From contig CBFHVV010000003.1 in the NCBI GenBank assembly GCA_965658965.1, positions 1-64,000 on the forward strand: DNA of 64,000 bases. The letters run 5' to 3'. Shown here in pieces: positions 35,124 to 44,000 of this stretch. The notes beneath the pieces are model-generated. The model was given only the letters and a program-made list of their open reading frames with translations. It ran no database searches and was not told where the DNA came from. The translations under genes and the position numbers were made by a program. How positions within the stretch are numbered: position 1 is the stretch's first letter; each line of letters begins with the position of its first letter. This DNA comes from Croceimicrobium sp965658965. Its GTDB lineage: Bacteria > Bacteroidota > Bacteroidia > Flavobacteriales > Schleiferiaceae.

Positions 35124-36388
35124 GAAGCGTAGCTGATGCGCCACACTCTTCCTTCCTTTGAATCGATAATGTACAAAGATCCCGCTTCGTCTACTGCTAA
35201 ACCGCAAGGGCGGTATTTCGCATCTGCCGGCGAGCTAGGATCATTACTTTGACCTGCAAATTCAGAAGCAAAATTCTGATACCCACTTATGGGTTCATTT
35301 CCCGAAAAGGGGACAAAAACTACGCGGTAACCTTGTTGCGGAAAAGGTGCACGGTTCCAACTACCATGAAAAGCGATAAAAGCGCCGCCTTTATAACTTA
35401 CGGGGAATTGTTCACCCTGGTAAAACTCCAAAGCATTTGGAGCCCAATGGCCAGGAAAACCCATTAAGGGATAATCTGCATCGCTACAACGGCCAATGCT
35501 ATCGCCGTCGCCACCGTATTCTGGGTTAAGCAATTTGCTGCGTTTTTTCCAATCGTAATAACAATATGGCCAGCCAAAATCCGACTGGGGCTCTACTCTT
35601 AAAAACTCTTCGGCCGGTAATTCGGAGCTCTCCTTTTCCGAAAAATGCTCTGGCCAAAACTGGTGCAATTGATCGCGACCATGTTGCATCGCATAAAGTT
35701 TTTGATCCTTGGTATTGAAGGTAATTCCCACAGAATGTCTAATTCCTGTTGCATAACGCTCACCGTCGGCAAAGGTCTGATTAAGCTGATCTGCGGCAAA
35801 TTTCCAAATGCCACCAGAACTTTCTAATAAAGGACAAGGATCTTGCCCTACTATTCCCGCTTGCCGATCGGGATTTTGACAAGCATTGGAGGGCGCGCCG
35901 ATTGTTACAAACATATTGCCCTGATTATCGAAGGCTAATGGTTTGGCTGCATGTTGATTTTGACTGGCTAAGGTTAAAACCAATTCACGCTCCCCCGAAG
36001 GCACTAATTCATCGCCTTTAAAGGCACGACGATACACTTTATCGTTTGTGCTGAAGTATAAATAATTGTTGTGTACCTTAATTCCTGTCCCCCCTTCTAT
36101 CGTTTCAAAATATTGAGTAAGGTCTAAACGGCCATCGCCATTACTATCGCGCATTGCTACTATAGTTTTCCCATTATCCGCAGCAGAAAGGCGAGCGTAT
36201 AGGTCACCACTTTTACCCACCGCCAAATGCCTGCCCGAACCTAAGTTATCGGCATATACCTCCGCTTTAAAACCCTCTGGCACTACAATACCAGCTGGAC
36301 TTTGTTGCTTATCGCTTTCCACCACCGGAGCCGAATTTGTGCATGAAAAGTAAAACGCTAGAGGAAGGAAAAAAATTAGTTTACGCAT
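35120..36388 (-). CDS. PQQ-type glucose/sorbosone dehydrogenase lipoprotein
   Basis: 422 aa from the ATG at 36388; a TTG one codon upstream is less likely. Signal peptide with lipobox YFSC. The six-bladed beta-propeller of soluble aldose sugar or sorbosone dehydrogenases is indicated by PEGFKAEVYADNLG, the RHSVGITFN region, DFGWPYCYYD and AFHGSWNRAPFPQQGYRVVFVPF. It would oxidise sugars at the periplasmic side if PQQ is available; no pqq synthesis genes are in the window. Some homologues bind other cofactors, so the substrate is open. Confidence 0.82.
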   Translation of the reverse strand: MRKLIFFLPLAFYFSCTNSAPVVESDKQQSPAGIVVPEGFKAEVYADNLGSGRHLAVGKSGDLYARLSAADNGKTIVAMRDSNGDGRLDLTQYFETIEGGTGIKVHNNYLYFSTNDKVYRRAFKGDELVPSGERELVLTLASQNQHAAKPLAFDNQGNMFVTIGAPSNACQNPDRQAGIVGQDPCPLLESSGGIWKFAADQLNQTFADGERYATGIRHSVGITFNTKDQKLYAMQHGRDQLHQFWPEHFSEKESSELPAEEFLRVEPQSDFGWPYCYYDWKKRSKLLNPEYGGDGDSIGRCSDADYPLMGFPGHWAPNALEFYQGEQFPVSYKGGAFIAFHGSWNRAPFPQQGYRVVFVPFSGNEPISGYQNFASEFAGQSNDPSSPADAKYRPCGLAVDEAGSLYIIDSKEGRVWRISYAS

Positions 36389-36484
36389 CAAGGTGTTTTT
36401 TACAAACTTAGTGCAGCTGAAGTAAATATAAAGGACAAGTAACTAATTTCAAGATCATAAATTTTAGCAAAGCGCTCTTATGTA

Positions 36485-36518
36485 TTTGATCTTAGCTAAA
36501 AACTTTAGGCTAGCTTTG
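36485..36518 (+). promoter_or_regulatory. Promoter of the DUF6132-rhodanese operon
   Basis: TTTG at 36485-36488 and TAGCTTTG at 36511-36518 (exact TAnnTTTG) with a 22-bp spacer, about 70 bp upstream of the ATG at 36588. Confidence 0.65.
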
Positions 36519-36587
36519 AAAAAGAAAAGTAATTTAAGTCACTGCCCATACTTTTCACGACCAAGACCTTTGCAGCAAGAAATTAAA

Positions 36588-36809
36588 ATGATAAAATCCT
36601 TCATCAGCAGTAATAAGTTTGCCTTTATCGGCACCGTTTTAGGTTTACTTGGCGGCTACCTTTACTACCAGCAGATTGGCTGCGTAGATGGCTGCACCAT
36701 AACCGGAGACCCTTTAAACTCTAGCCTTTACGGTGCCTTAATGGGCGGAATTGGACTAAGCATGTTGGACTCTAAAAAAAAGAAAAATGAATCTTCAGGA
36801 ATTAATTAA
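36588..36809 (+). CDS. Small membrane protein, DUF6132-like
   Basis: 73 aa from the ATG at 36588; longer readings run into the promoter. Two hydrophobic helices (about 10-27 and 45-60) flank a cysteine pair in GCVDGCTITGDP. Small YgaP-like membrane proteins of this kind are commonly encoded beside rhodaneses in Bacteroidota. The 3' end overlaps the rhodanese start by 23 bp, indicating tight co-translation. Confidence 0.75.
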   Translation: MIKSFISSNKFAFIGTVLGLLGGYLYYQQIGCVDGCTITGDPLNSSLYGALMGGIGLSMLDSKKKKNESSGIN

Positions 36810-37071
36810 TGCCGGCAAAGGCACCGTTGTAGATGTTCGTTCACGAGGTGAATTTATGGGTGGGAATGTTGCAGAGTCTATCAATATACCCCTCGATGAA
36901 ATTCAAAATCGAGTTTCCGACTGTAAAAATTTAAAGCAACCGCTCATTCTAGTATGTGCCAGTGGCGGCAGAAGCGGCATGGCAGAACAGTTTTTAAGCA
37001 GCCAAGGTCTGGAATGCTACAATGGTGGCTCATGGCTCAGTGTAAATTATATGCAAGCCCAAAAAGTCTAA
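36787..37071 (+). CDS. Rhodanese-domain protein
   Basis: 94 aa, a single rhodanese domain. It has the VDVRSRGEF strand-turn and the active-site loop CASGGRSG with the catalytic Cys at about residue 59. It probably carries sulfane sulfur as a persulfide in the cytoplasm. It is sandwiched between two small membrane proteins that both bear cysteine pairs, suggesting a sulfur-transfer or thiosulfate-handling module. Confidence 0.88.
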   Translation: MNLQELINAGKGTVVDVRSRGEFMGGNVAESINIPLDEIQNRVSDCKNLKQPLILVCASGGRSGMAEQFLSSQGLECYNGGSWLSVNYMQAQKV

Positions 37072-37094
37072 AACCTTAAGGCCCAGTATTAAAC

Positions 37095-37346
37095 ATGAGT
37101 ACTAAAGAGCAATTAATAAATACTGTTATTCGCAGCCCTTGGAGCTTTAGCCGCTGGCTTAGATTAGGCATTGGTCTAGCAGTAGCTTATAGCGCTTATC
37201 GCGATGAAAATGGCCTAGTAGCGGGTTTTGCTTTTTTCTTAATATTTCAGGCCCTTAGTAATACCGGTTGCGCGGGCGGCCAATGCAGTGTACCCGAGCA
37301 CTCCCCAGCCGAAGCCAGTAAAAACCAGAAAGACCCTAAAAATTAA
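37095..37346 (+). CDS. Small membrane protein with CxxxxC motif (DUF2892/YgaP-TM-like)
   Basis: 83 aa. Two membrane helices (about 22-35 and 42-56) resemble the YgaP transmembrane module. The short tail carries CAGGQC, a possible sulfur or metal site. Third gene of the rhodanese operon, 23 bp after the rhodanese stop, followed by a terminator. Confidence 0.75.
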   Translation: MSTKEQLINTVIRSPWSFSRWLRLGIGLAVAYSAYRDENGLVAGFAFFLIFQALSNTGCAGGQCSVPEHSPAEASKNQKDPKN

Positions 37347-37377
37347 TAAAATTTAGGCCCTCTTAATTATACTTTTC

Positions 37378-37397
37378 ATCCCTCCTCTGCGAGGGAT
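37378..37397 (+). terminator. Terminator of the rhodanese operon
   Basis: ATCCCTC / GAGGGAT 7-bp stem with a 6-nt loop followed by a run of Ts, 31 bp after the last stop. Confidence 0.92.
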
Positions 37398-37709
37398 TTT
37401 TTTTTTGCTTGGGTACCAGCCGGGCTATCCGGTTCAAGTCCTCGGCCGCTAATGCTTATTATTTAAGCCCTGCGGGGGCTAATGCCTCCTCGTGGCAAAA
37501 TAATTTCGCTCGCTGCCTGTGGGCTTTCCCCTACTATCCCTGGTACAAGCTTCCCCTAAACTTCAAACCTTCCTCTTAATAGCCACTCATCCCTAAGGTT
37601 CCACCAATCACCGACTAAGAACCACCGTCCAAACCGCTTTAAGAATTCATTAACACCTACAATCCAGACACTTACATACTTTAGCAGCCTTAATCAAAGC
37701 CAAATACAC
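37398..37709. other. Gene-less region: GC-rich block then G-poor tract
   Basis: 312 bp with no supported reading frame. The first part (37413-37546) is an unusually GC-rich block bounded by the inverted repeat GTACCAG / CTGGTAC. The second part (about 37550-37690) is rich in C and A but strikingly poor in G on the plus strand. Confidence 0.6.
37413..37546. repeat. 134-bp GC-rich block bounded by a short inverted repeat
   Basis: GTACCAG (37413-37419) and CTGGTAC (37540-37546) flank a block that contains internal near-duplicates: GCTAATGC twice, and GGGCTATCC with GGGCTTTCC. It resembles the dispersed non-coding repeats seen in flavobacterial genomes, but only one copy is visible here. Confidence 0.45.
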
Positions 37710-38180
37710 ATGAAAAAATTAGCCACCCTTATTCTTGCTATGATACTTAACTTTAGTTCTAACGCTTTCAGCCCCGAGCGCCTTAAAGCAGAGAATAACT
37801 TTAGCCGCGCTTCTGCAATAGGAGAACCTATAAAAGCGCTAGAAAATACCGTGCTCACCTATATCGAAAACTATCATGCGGGCGATTTTATGGAAATGAC
37901 CACTGTTTTGCACGAAGACTTCTCCAATCAAATTGTAAATGAAGAAGGAAGGCTAAGTCACAAACAGGATATTGAAGATTTAAAACGCTTAATGTCCGGA
38001 CAAAAGCAAGTTGCCCCAGAAAAGCAAAAAAACACGGTTACCATTACTAAAATAGAAAATAATAAAGCCCAAGTTACCCTCGAAACGGGCACTGAGGTGG
38101 CACGCTGGTACGAGTACATTACCTTAGTAAAAGAAGCTGGAAATTGGAAAGTAAAAAAGGTTTTATGGCGTTTTAAGTAA
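37710..38180 (+). CDS. Secreted NTF2-like (lumazine-binding-like) protein
   Basis: 156 aa with a signal peptide (about residues 1-22). The mature part has the cone-shaped NTF2-like pattern: ALENTVLTYIENYHAGD helix, LHEDF, then strands ending GNWKVKKVLWRF. Bacteroidota homologues are annotated as nuclear transport factor 2 family or putative lumazine-binding proteins, with no defined substrate. A terminator lies between it and the convergent gene. Confidence 0.75.
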   Translation: MKKLATLILAMILNFSSNAFSPERLKAENNFSRASAIGEPIKALENTVLTYIENYHAGDFMEMTTVLHEDFSNQIVNEEGRLSHKQDIEDLKRLMSGQKQVAPEKQKNTVTITKIENNKAQVTLETGTEVARWYEYITLVKEAGNWKVKKVLWRFK

Positions 38181-38194
38181 AAGTCTATTCTGCC

Positions 38195-38230
38195 AAAAAG
38201 CAGGGGGCTGTCTGCAAGGACCGCCCTTTT
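38195..38230. terminator. Bidirectional terminator
   Basis: AAAAAG...GGGC / GCCC...TTTTT stem-loop between the convergent genes ending at 38180 and 38230, with A run and T run on opposite sides. Confidence 0.75.
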
Positions 38231-38493
38231 TAATTGTCTTTCGTGCGCTTAGGCTTATTCCCTTCCGCTTTAAGGTAAAGTCGCTCTACTTTTTCGCGTG
38301 CCCAAGGAGTTCTTCTTAAAAACTTAAGGCTCGAATTTACCGAAGGGTTACTCTTAAAGCAGTTAATATTAACCTTCATCGACAATTCCTCCCAACCATA
38401 GCGTTCGACCAAGCTATCTAATATTCCTGCAAGCTTTATACCATGCAAAGGATTATTCACCTGCTCCTTTCTAACTTTACCTTCTTGTTCCAT
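38230..38493 (-). CDS. VF530 family protein (DUF2132)
   Basis: 87 aa from the ATG at 38493; an alternative ATG at 38526 adds eleven residues. It matches VF530 almost end to end: NNPLHGIKLAGILDSLV, YGWEELSMKVNINCFKSNP and SSLKFLRRTPWAREKVE. The family is named after a Vibrio fischeri protein of solved structure and is proposed to bind DNA, but its role is unknown. Confidence 0.88.
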   Translation of the reverse strand: MEQEGKVRKEQVNNPLHGIKLAGILDSLVERYGWEELSMKVNINCFKSNPSVNSSLKFLRRTPWAREKVERLYLKAEGNKPKRTKDN

Positions 38494-38560
38494 TTGGACG
38501 AGATTACGAAATTTTATTCGATTCAATTCGCTTAAAGCAGCCTTGAGCCATTATAGCTAT

Positions 38561-38770
38561 TTAAGAATCACTGAGCAGCTCCAAGGCTTTTTTTACATCT
38601 GCTTCGGCTACAAAGAGTTCTACATCATCCGAAAAGCTACCAAAACCTGCCAGCCTTGCCGATTCGGTATTGTTCTTAACAATTGATGCGATACCCTGCT
38701 CTTCTAAAAGCTGGGCCTTGCGATTAATAACAATTGCGCTATCAGTCATTAGCTTAATGTGTTCGCTCAT
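38561..38770 (-). CDS. DUF2007 (putative signal-transducing) protein
   Basis: 69 aa, the usual size. It has the ferredoxin-like core pattern IVINRKAQLLEEQGI...ELFVAEADVKKALELL. The family is called putative prokaryotic signal transducing protein but has no shown function. It lies 67 bp upstream of the VF530 gene on the same strand. Confidence 0.8.
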   Translation of the reverse strand: MSEHIKLMTDSAIVINRKAQLLEEQGIASIVKNNTESARLAGFGSFSDDVELFVAEADVKKALELLSDS

Positions 38771-38985
38771 TTCTTAGTTTTTTAATTTCAATACTATTCC
38801 ATTTCAATCCTGAGTCCCACCAGAATCTAAGCCTTTTAGAAGGCTACTAAATTTAAATAAAAAGGGCTTAGCTTCTACGCTGGATTTTCTCTAATAGGAT
38901 TTCGCACTCGGTGCTGGGCATCGGCAACAGCCAGATAAATAGCCACAATTTTTAGAGATGCTATTAAAGGGTCGCTTAAATAGCT

Positions 38986-39636
38986 TTACTCCTCAATCGC
39001 ATAAGATACTTTTACCTCGGCCTTTATATGTACTTTGTTTTTTTGCAGTCCTTGATATTCAATAAGCTTATTTGCCCGAATAAAAGTGGTTGTCGGTTCG
39101 TTCACAACCTCTATACTGCTAGCTTTTCCCAGTTTCACCCCTGCGCTTTCTGCTAGGTGGCGAGCCTTAGCATGCGCCTTTTCGATAGCCGAGCTCACCA
39201 AGCTTTGGCTTATTTCATCCATGTTAAGGGCAATTAATTCCAGTTGTTGAAACTGTATCACATCTTCTTTCAAAATGCTTTTGGTAAGTTCCTCAAAAGC
39301 CTCAATGCTATCTGCTTCTATAATCACCAACTTCACCGCCTGATGCATATAGTCCATTTCAACCTGATCGTAGGTTTGACTAGTTTTAGTTTCACCTAAG
39401 TCGATGGTGAGCACGTGCTTTTGTTGCTTTAAATCCTCTACCAAGTCTTCCGCCTGTTCTTCGGCACTTTTCCAAGCCTTATAGGCATCCTTTTCTACAT
39501 TAATAATAGCAAAAGTGGCTCTAAACTGAGTAGGTATTACTAGGGTTTGAGCACTAGCAGATGTTTTAATTTGGCTTTTAAGACTAAAGCCCATTATAAG
39601 GCTTAAAGCCAAAAACGTGAGACTATACTTTTTCAT
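38986..39636 (-). CDS. SIMPL-domain (DUF541) periplasmic protein
   Basis: 216 aa with a signal peptide (about residues 1-22). The SIMPL/DUF541 pattern is visible: an N-terminal strand with RATFAIINVEKDAYKAW, TYDQVEMDYMHQAVKLVI, and the helix AIEKAHAKARHLAESAGVKLGK typical of the family. Its members are periplasmic or outer-membrane proteins linked to oxidative stress and envelope functions, without a defined activity. Confidence 0.82.
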   Translation of the reverse strand: MKKYSLTFLALSLIMGFSLKSQIKTSASAQTLVIPTQFRATFAIINVEKDAYKAWKSAEEQAEDLVEDLKQQKHVLTIDLGETKTSQTYDQVEMDYMHQAVKLVIIEADSIEAFEELTKSILKEDVIQFQQLELIALNMDEISQSLVSSAIEKAHAKARHLAESAGVKLGKASSIEVVNEPTTTFIRANKLIEYQGLQKNKVHIKAEVKVSYAIEE

Positions 39637-39885
39637 TTGGAGGATTGATTAGTTAGACAGCCAAGTTAATTATTGTATTCCAATAAAATACAGCAGTCTC
39701 TCTAAGTTCCACTTAAGCTAGTTTTGCCAACACAGTATGCAAGCTGCCGCTTACACTAAGAGCCTTCGTCCCTAGCCAGTAAGGACGAACATCAAAATGC
39801 CCAGTGCTCGGCTGACTCTAGCTAAAAATACCGGGACAGTATTGATTCTAAGCAATCGTTAAAAAGACATGATTCTCGCTTGGCA

Positions 39886-40509
39886 CTAAAAAACATAAAC
39901 CGCCGAAAGCAGCACCGAGCTTAGGCGCATTTGATAAGACCAATCTGATACAATAAACTGATCACTACGAGTGCCACTACCGGTGGAAAAAGCAGTTCTC
40001 TTTTCTTGACCAGTAGTATAGCTTAAACCTGGTAAGATTTCCGCACCAAGGAGGATTTTTTCAGTTAATTGGTAATTAACTCCCAGAACCAGATTGAAGC
40101 CTGCCGAAAAAAGCTGAGACTCAGCCGTGGATTCACTGCGATTATTGGAATAGAAGGCTTCGTTAGTATCATCCCGTAGATCTAAACCTACACCTAAGTC
40201 CAAGCCATACCGAAAAGTAAAATCTTCGTTTATTGCTTTGCGACGCTCCGCACCAAGCCTAAAATCGACTGAGAACCTTTGCGAACTATTAGAAAGACTA
40301 TCGCTTGTTCTACTGTAAGAATTGCCTGTGATATTAGCAATACGAAAACGATGTAAACCTTTGGCATTCCCTTGACGATAAGTAAGTCCAAAGCTATTTA
40401 AACCGGTAAATATGAGGCCAATTTCACGTTGTTTTGGCAAATCTTGACTTTGCGCATGTGAAGGCATTAATATTAAAATGGCGAAACAAGAGATTAGGAT
40501 TTTTTTCAT
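39886..40509 (-). CDS. Outer-membrane beta-barrel protein
   Basis: 207 aa with a signal peptide ending near SHAQSQ. Repeated amphipathic strands (EIGLIFTGLNSFGLTYR, FSVDFRLGAERR, LFSAGFNLVLGVNYQL) and a terminal LSSVLLSAVYVF with C-terminal Phe are typical of small outer-membrane barrels. Function unknown. Confidence 0.75.
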   Translation of the reverse strand: MKKILISCFAILILMPSHAQSQDLPKQREIGLIFTGLNSFGLTYRQGNAKGLHRFRIANITGNSYSRTSDSLSNSSQRFSVDFRLGAERRKAINEDFTFRYGLDLGVGLDLRDDTNEAFYSNNRSESTAESQLFSAGFNLVLGVNYQLTEKILLGAEILPGLSYTTGQEKRTAFSTGSGTRSDQFIVSDWSYQMRLSSVLLSAVYVF

Positions 40510-40687
40510 GATGATAAATTTTTATTAAGCGACGATTCTTTCCAAGAAAAGTTTCATTTCCGAAGAACCAAATATTATGCCCTTCTCTAAAAAATTCTTT
40601 ATTCGACTCTACTGATAAGATCCTCACTTGGCAAAGGCTAAGATTTTTGCTTTTTCGCTTAACTCAAATATTTGCTTGATACACAAC

Positions 40688-40737
40688 ATTTGCGCATGAT
40701 CCATGATCCCATTTGCGCATGATCCCGCATGATCCCA
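40688..40737. repeat. Short CATGATCC repeat cluster
   Basis: Four copies of CATGATCC begin at 40695, 40702, 40718 and 40728. The longer unit ATTTGCGCATGATCC occurs twice (40688-40702 and 40711-40725). Confidence 0.85.
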
Positions 40738-40771
40738 AAATTCGACCCAAATACAACACAAGCCATAAAAA

Positions 40772-40803
40772 AACCCTTGCTAATCTACTGATTAACAAGG
40801 GTT
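40772..40803 (-). terminator. Terminator after tRNA-Gln
   Basis: Outer stem AACCCTTG / CAAGGGTT and inner stem TAATC / GATTA, followed by a T run on the minus strand, 13 bp beyond the encoded CCA. Confidence 0.92.
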
Positions 40804-40815
40804 AATAAATTTACT

Positions 40816-40890
40816 TGGTTGCCCCACGAGGACTCGAACCTCGACCGACTGCACCAAAAACAGCTGTCCTGCCAATTAGACGATGGGGCA
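40816..40890 (-). tRNA. tRNA-Gln (anticodon TTG)
   Basis: On the minus strand the acceptor arms TGCCCCA and TGGGGCA pair over 7 bp. The D arm uses GTC/GAC, the anticodon loop TTTTGGT gives anticodon TTG, and the T arm is CGAGG-TTCGAGT-CCTCG. Discriminator A and CCA are encoded (40816-40819). The only RNA gene I can support in the window. Confidence 0.95.
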
Positions 40891-40908
40891 TCTTGTAAAA
40901 TTGGATGG

Positions 40909-40939
40909 CAAAAGTAACTAAGTGAAAAATTCTGAGCAA
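40909..40939 (-). promoter_or_regulatory. Promoter of tRNA-Gln
   Basis: On the coding strand TTG (40937-40939) and TACTTTTG (40909-40916, exact TAnnTTTG) with a 20-bp spacer, 18 bp upstream of the mature tRNA. Confidence 0.7.
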
Positions 40940-41053
40940 GTTTTTTTCACTGATTTATCAGGAATTTTAAAATTAGGTTTTAACAAAGTATTGAGACCTT
41001 CTTAGCGGCTTTATTTTATAAATTCGCCCCGCTACATTTTAATAGACACAAGC

Positions 41054-44000
41054 ATGCTTGCGAATTACAAGAAACTAAACAACATCCTCGGCTGGTTGGC
41101 TTTTGCCATTGCAGCGATCACCTATTATCTTACCATTGAACCAACAGTAAGCTTCTGGGATTGTGGGGAATACATCTCTACCTCAGTAAAACTACAGGTA
41201 GGTCACCCTCCTGGTGCACCTTTATTCCAATTACTAGGAAACTTCTTTTCTCAGTTCGCATTTGGTGATGTTATGGAGCAAGCTAAAATGGTGAACTTAC
41301 TTTCTGCTGCCAGTAGTGCCTTCACCATTCTATTCCTTTTTTGGACTATCACTGCCCTGGGTCGCAAGTTTTTAAGCAAATACGGTGAATTAAATGACGC
41401 CCGCCTAACTGCACTTTTTGGAGGTGCGCTAGTAGGGGCACTCGCCTATACATTTAGTGATAGTTTCTGGTTTTCTGCTGTAGAAGGTGAGGTTTACGCC
41501 ATGTCTTCTCTATTTACAGCTATTGCCTTTTGGGCCATATTAAAATGGGAAAACGAAATCGACCACAGCACGCGTGCTCACCGTTGGTTAATATTTATCG
41601 CCTATATGATCGGCCTTTCTATTGGTGTACACATCTTGGTTTTCCTTACCATTCCTGCCATTGTAATGGTTTACTTCTTTAAGACCGACACAAAAATTAA
41701 CCGAAATAAATTTATCATCTACAACCTTATCGGAATATTAATATTAGGGGCCATTTTCTCGGCGATTATTCCTTTTATCCTTAATATGTTTGGTAAGCTT
41801 GAAATTTTCATGGTTAACTCTATGGGAATGCCTTTTAATTCAGGAACCATCTTTACTATAATCTTAATCGGAGGGGCAGCCGCTTATGGTCTAACCTTTA
41901 CCCGTAAGAAAGAATCCCCCATAGGCAACACCCTTATTCTGTCGGTACTTTTCATCATCTTAGGGTACTCAACCTTTGTAACCTTAGCCGTTCGCTCTAA
42001 CGCAGATACGCCAATTGATGAGAACAATCCTGAGGATGCCATGTCTTTGTTGGCCTATTATAAGCGTGAGCAATACGGAGATTTCCCCGTTTTTTACGGG
42101 CAATCTTTCAATGCGCCACTTGATCAGAGTGAGCCTTTTTTAGACGGAAATCCTGTATACCGCCGCGATGATGAAGCGGGTAAGTATATTGTAACGGACG
42201 AGCGTAAAGCAAGCATCCGAAATTTTGACAAACGCTTTGTGGGCTTCTTCCCACGTATGTGGAACGACGACCCTAATGCAGTAAAATATTACAAGCAGTT
42301 TGCGGGCGTTAAGGATATGGATGCACCCATTCCACTCAGTAAAAACATCGCATGGTTTTTCAACTATCAGATGGGACACATGTGGTGGCGCTACTTTATG
42401 TGGAATTTCTCGGGCAGGCAAAATGACGACCAACACCGATATGAATATACCAAAGGAAACTGGATCAGTGGAATTCCTTTCCTAGATGAAGCACGTCTTG
42501 GTCCCCAAAGCAAGCTTTATTACCACGCGAAAAACAGCCCAGCACGAAATGTATATTTCATGTTGCCCTTAATTTTAGGACTGATTGGTGGTATCGCACA
42601 CTACCGCAAAGCGGGTAATGATGCCTGGGTAGTTAGCTTATTCTTTTTCTTTACTGGTATTGCCATTGCGGTATACCTAAACCACAAACCCTTTGAGCCA
42701 CGAGAACGTGACTATGCCTATGTAGGTTCCTTCTATGCCTTTTCGATTTGGATTGGTTTAGGGGTGATGGCTGTTTTTGAAATGCTAAAAGGAAAGATGC
42801 AAACCAAAGCCATGGCCTTGGTAACAACCGTTGTTCTATTAGCAGCAGTTCCGGGTATTATGTTAGCTGAGAACTGGGATGATCATGATCGCAGCAACCG
42901 TTACGTAGCACGCGATGTAGCCAGGGCCTATCTCGACTCTTGTGAGCCTAATGCCATCCTCTTTACAAATGGCGACAATGATACTTTCCCTCTTTGGTAC
43001 GCCCAAGAGGTAGAAGGCTACCGTACTGATGTGCGCATCATCAACCTCAGCCTTCTAAATACCGATTGGTATATCGATCAAGCTAAACGGGCCGTTTACG
43101 ATGCTGCTCCAGTTCCTTTCTCTTTCGAGCACGAAGAGTACCGTCAGGGAACCCGCGACGTAGTTTACTACCAAGATCGCGGTGTAAAAGGACGCTGGGA
43201 TGTTAAAGACTTGATTCGCTGGGTGAAAAGTGATAATGACCAAACTAAGTTCACCGCTTTTGGTGGTGAGAAAGAGTTAATTTACTTCCCCACAAAAAAG
43301 CTACGGATTGATATTGATAAAGAGCAGGTGCTAGCCAATAATGTGGTACTACCCAGCGACACTGGCAATATTGTAGATTATATCAACTGGAATATTAAAA
43401 GCAACGCACTATCTAAACGCGACCTAATGGTAATTGACCTAATTGCCAATAACGACTGGACTCGTCCTATCTACTTTAGTGTAACCGTTGGTAATAGTAG
43501 CCAAGCATTCTTTTGGTTAGATGATTACTTCCAATTAGAAGGTTTAGCCTACCGCTTTGTGCCAGTATATAGTCCCCGCCAAAACAATGAACCAGATTTT
43601 GGGAAAATTGCCAGCGATATTATGTACGATAACCTAATGAATGATTTTGCTTTCGGTAACATGGAGCAGGAAGGGGTTTACTTAGACGAAACCAATCGCC
43701 GTGTAACCTTCAATCTTCGCAATATTTATGGTCGTTTAGGCAAGCAGCTAGCTAGTGAAGGGAGAACTGAAAAAGCTATCGCCGTTTTAGATCGTGCCGA
43801 AGAAAAAATGCCAGAATCTAAATTTGCTTACGACTACTTCGTTTTCAATATAATTGAAGGCTATTATCAAGCAGGTGCTACCGAAAAAGCAAAGGGTATG
43901 ATAAATACTTTTGCCGATCGCTTAGAAGAGGAATTGGCTTATTACGGACAATTTAAAGGCAGTGAACGAAAAATGGTGCAAAATGAAATCAGCGCTGCTT

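Larger units (their letters stand above)
40510..40815. other. Gene-less region upstream of the outer-membrane gene and tRNA
   Basis: About 300 bp. It holds the CATGATCC repeat cluster (40688-40737) and the tRNA terminator (40772-40803), and otherwise AT-rich sequence without a supported gene. Confidence 0.6.

Noticed and set aside
37428..37450. GGTTCAAGTCC string resembling a tRNA T-loop
   Set aside because: No flanking acceptor, D or anticodon arms can be folded; it lies in the GC-rich repeat-like block.
38895..39815. Apparent similarity between ATGCCCAG-containing spacers at about 38.92 kb and 39.80 kb
   Set aside because: Only about nine bases match in inverted orientation; not enough for a repeat.
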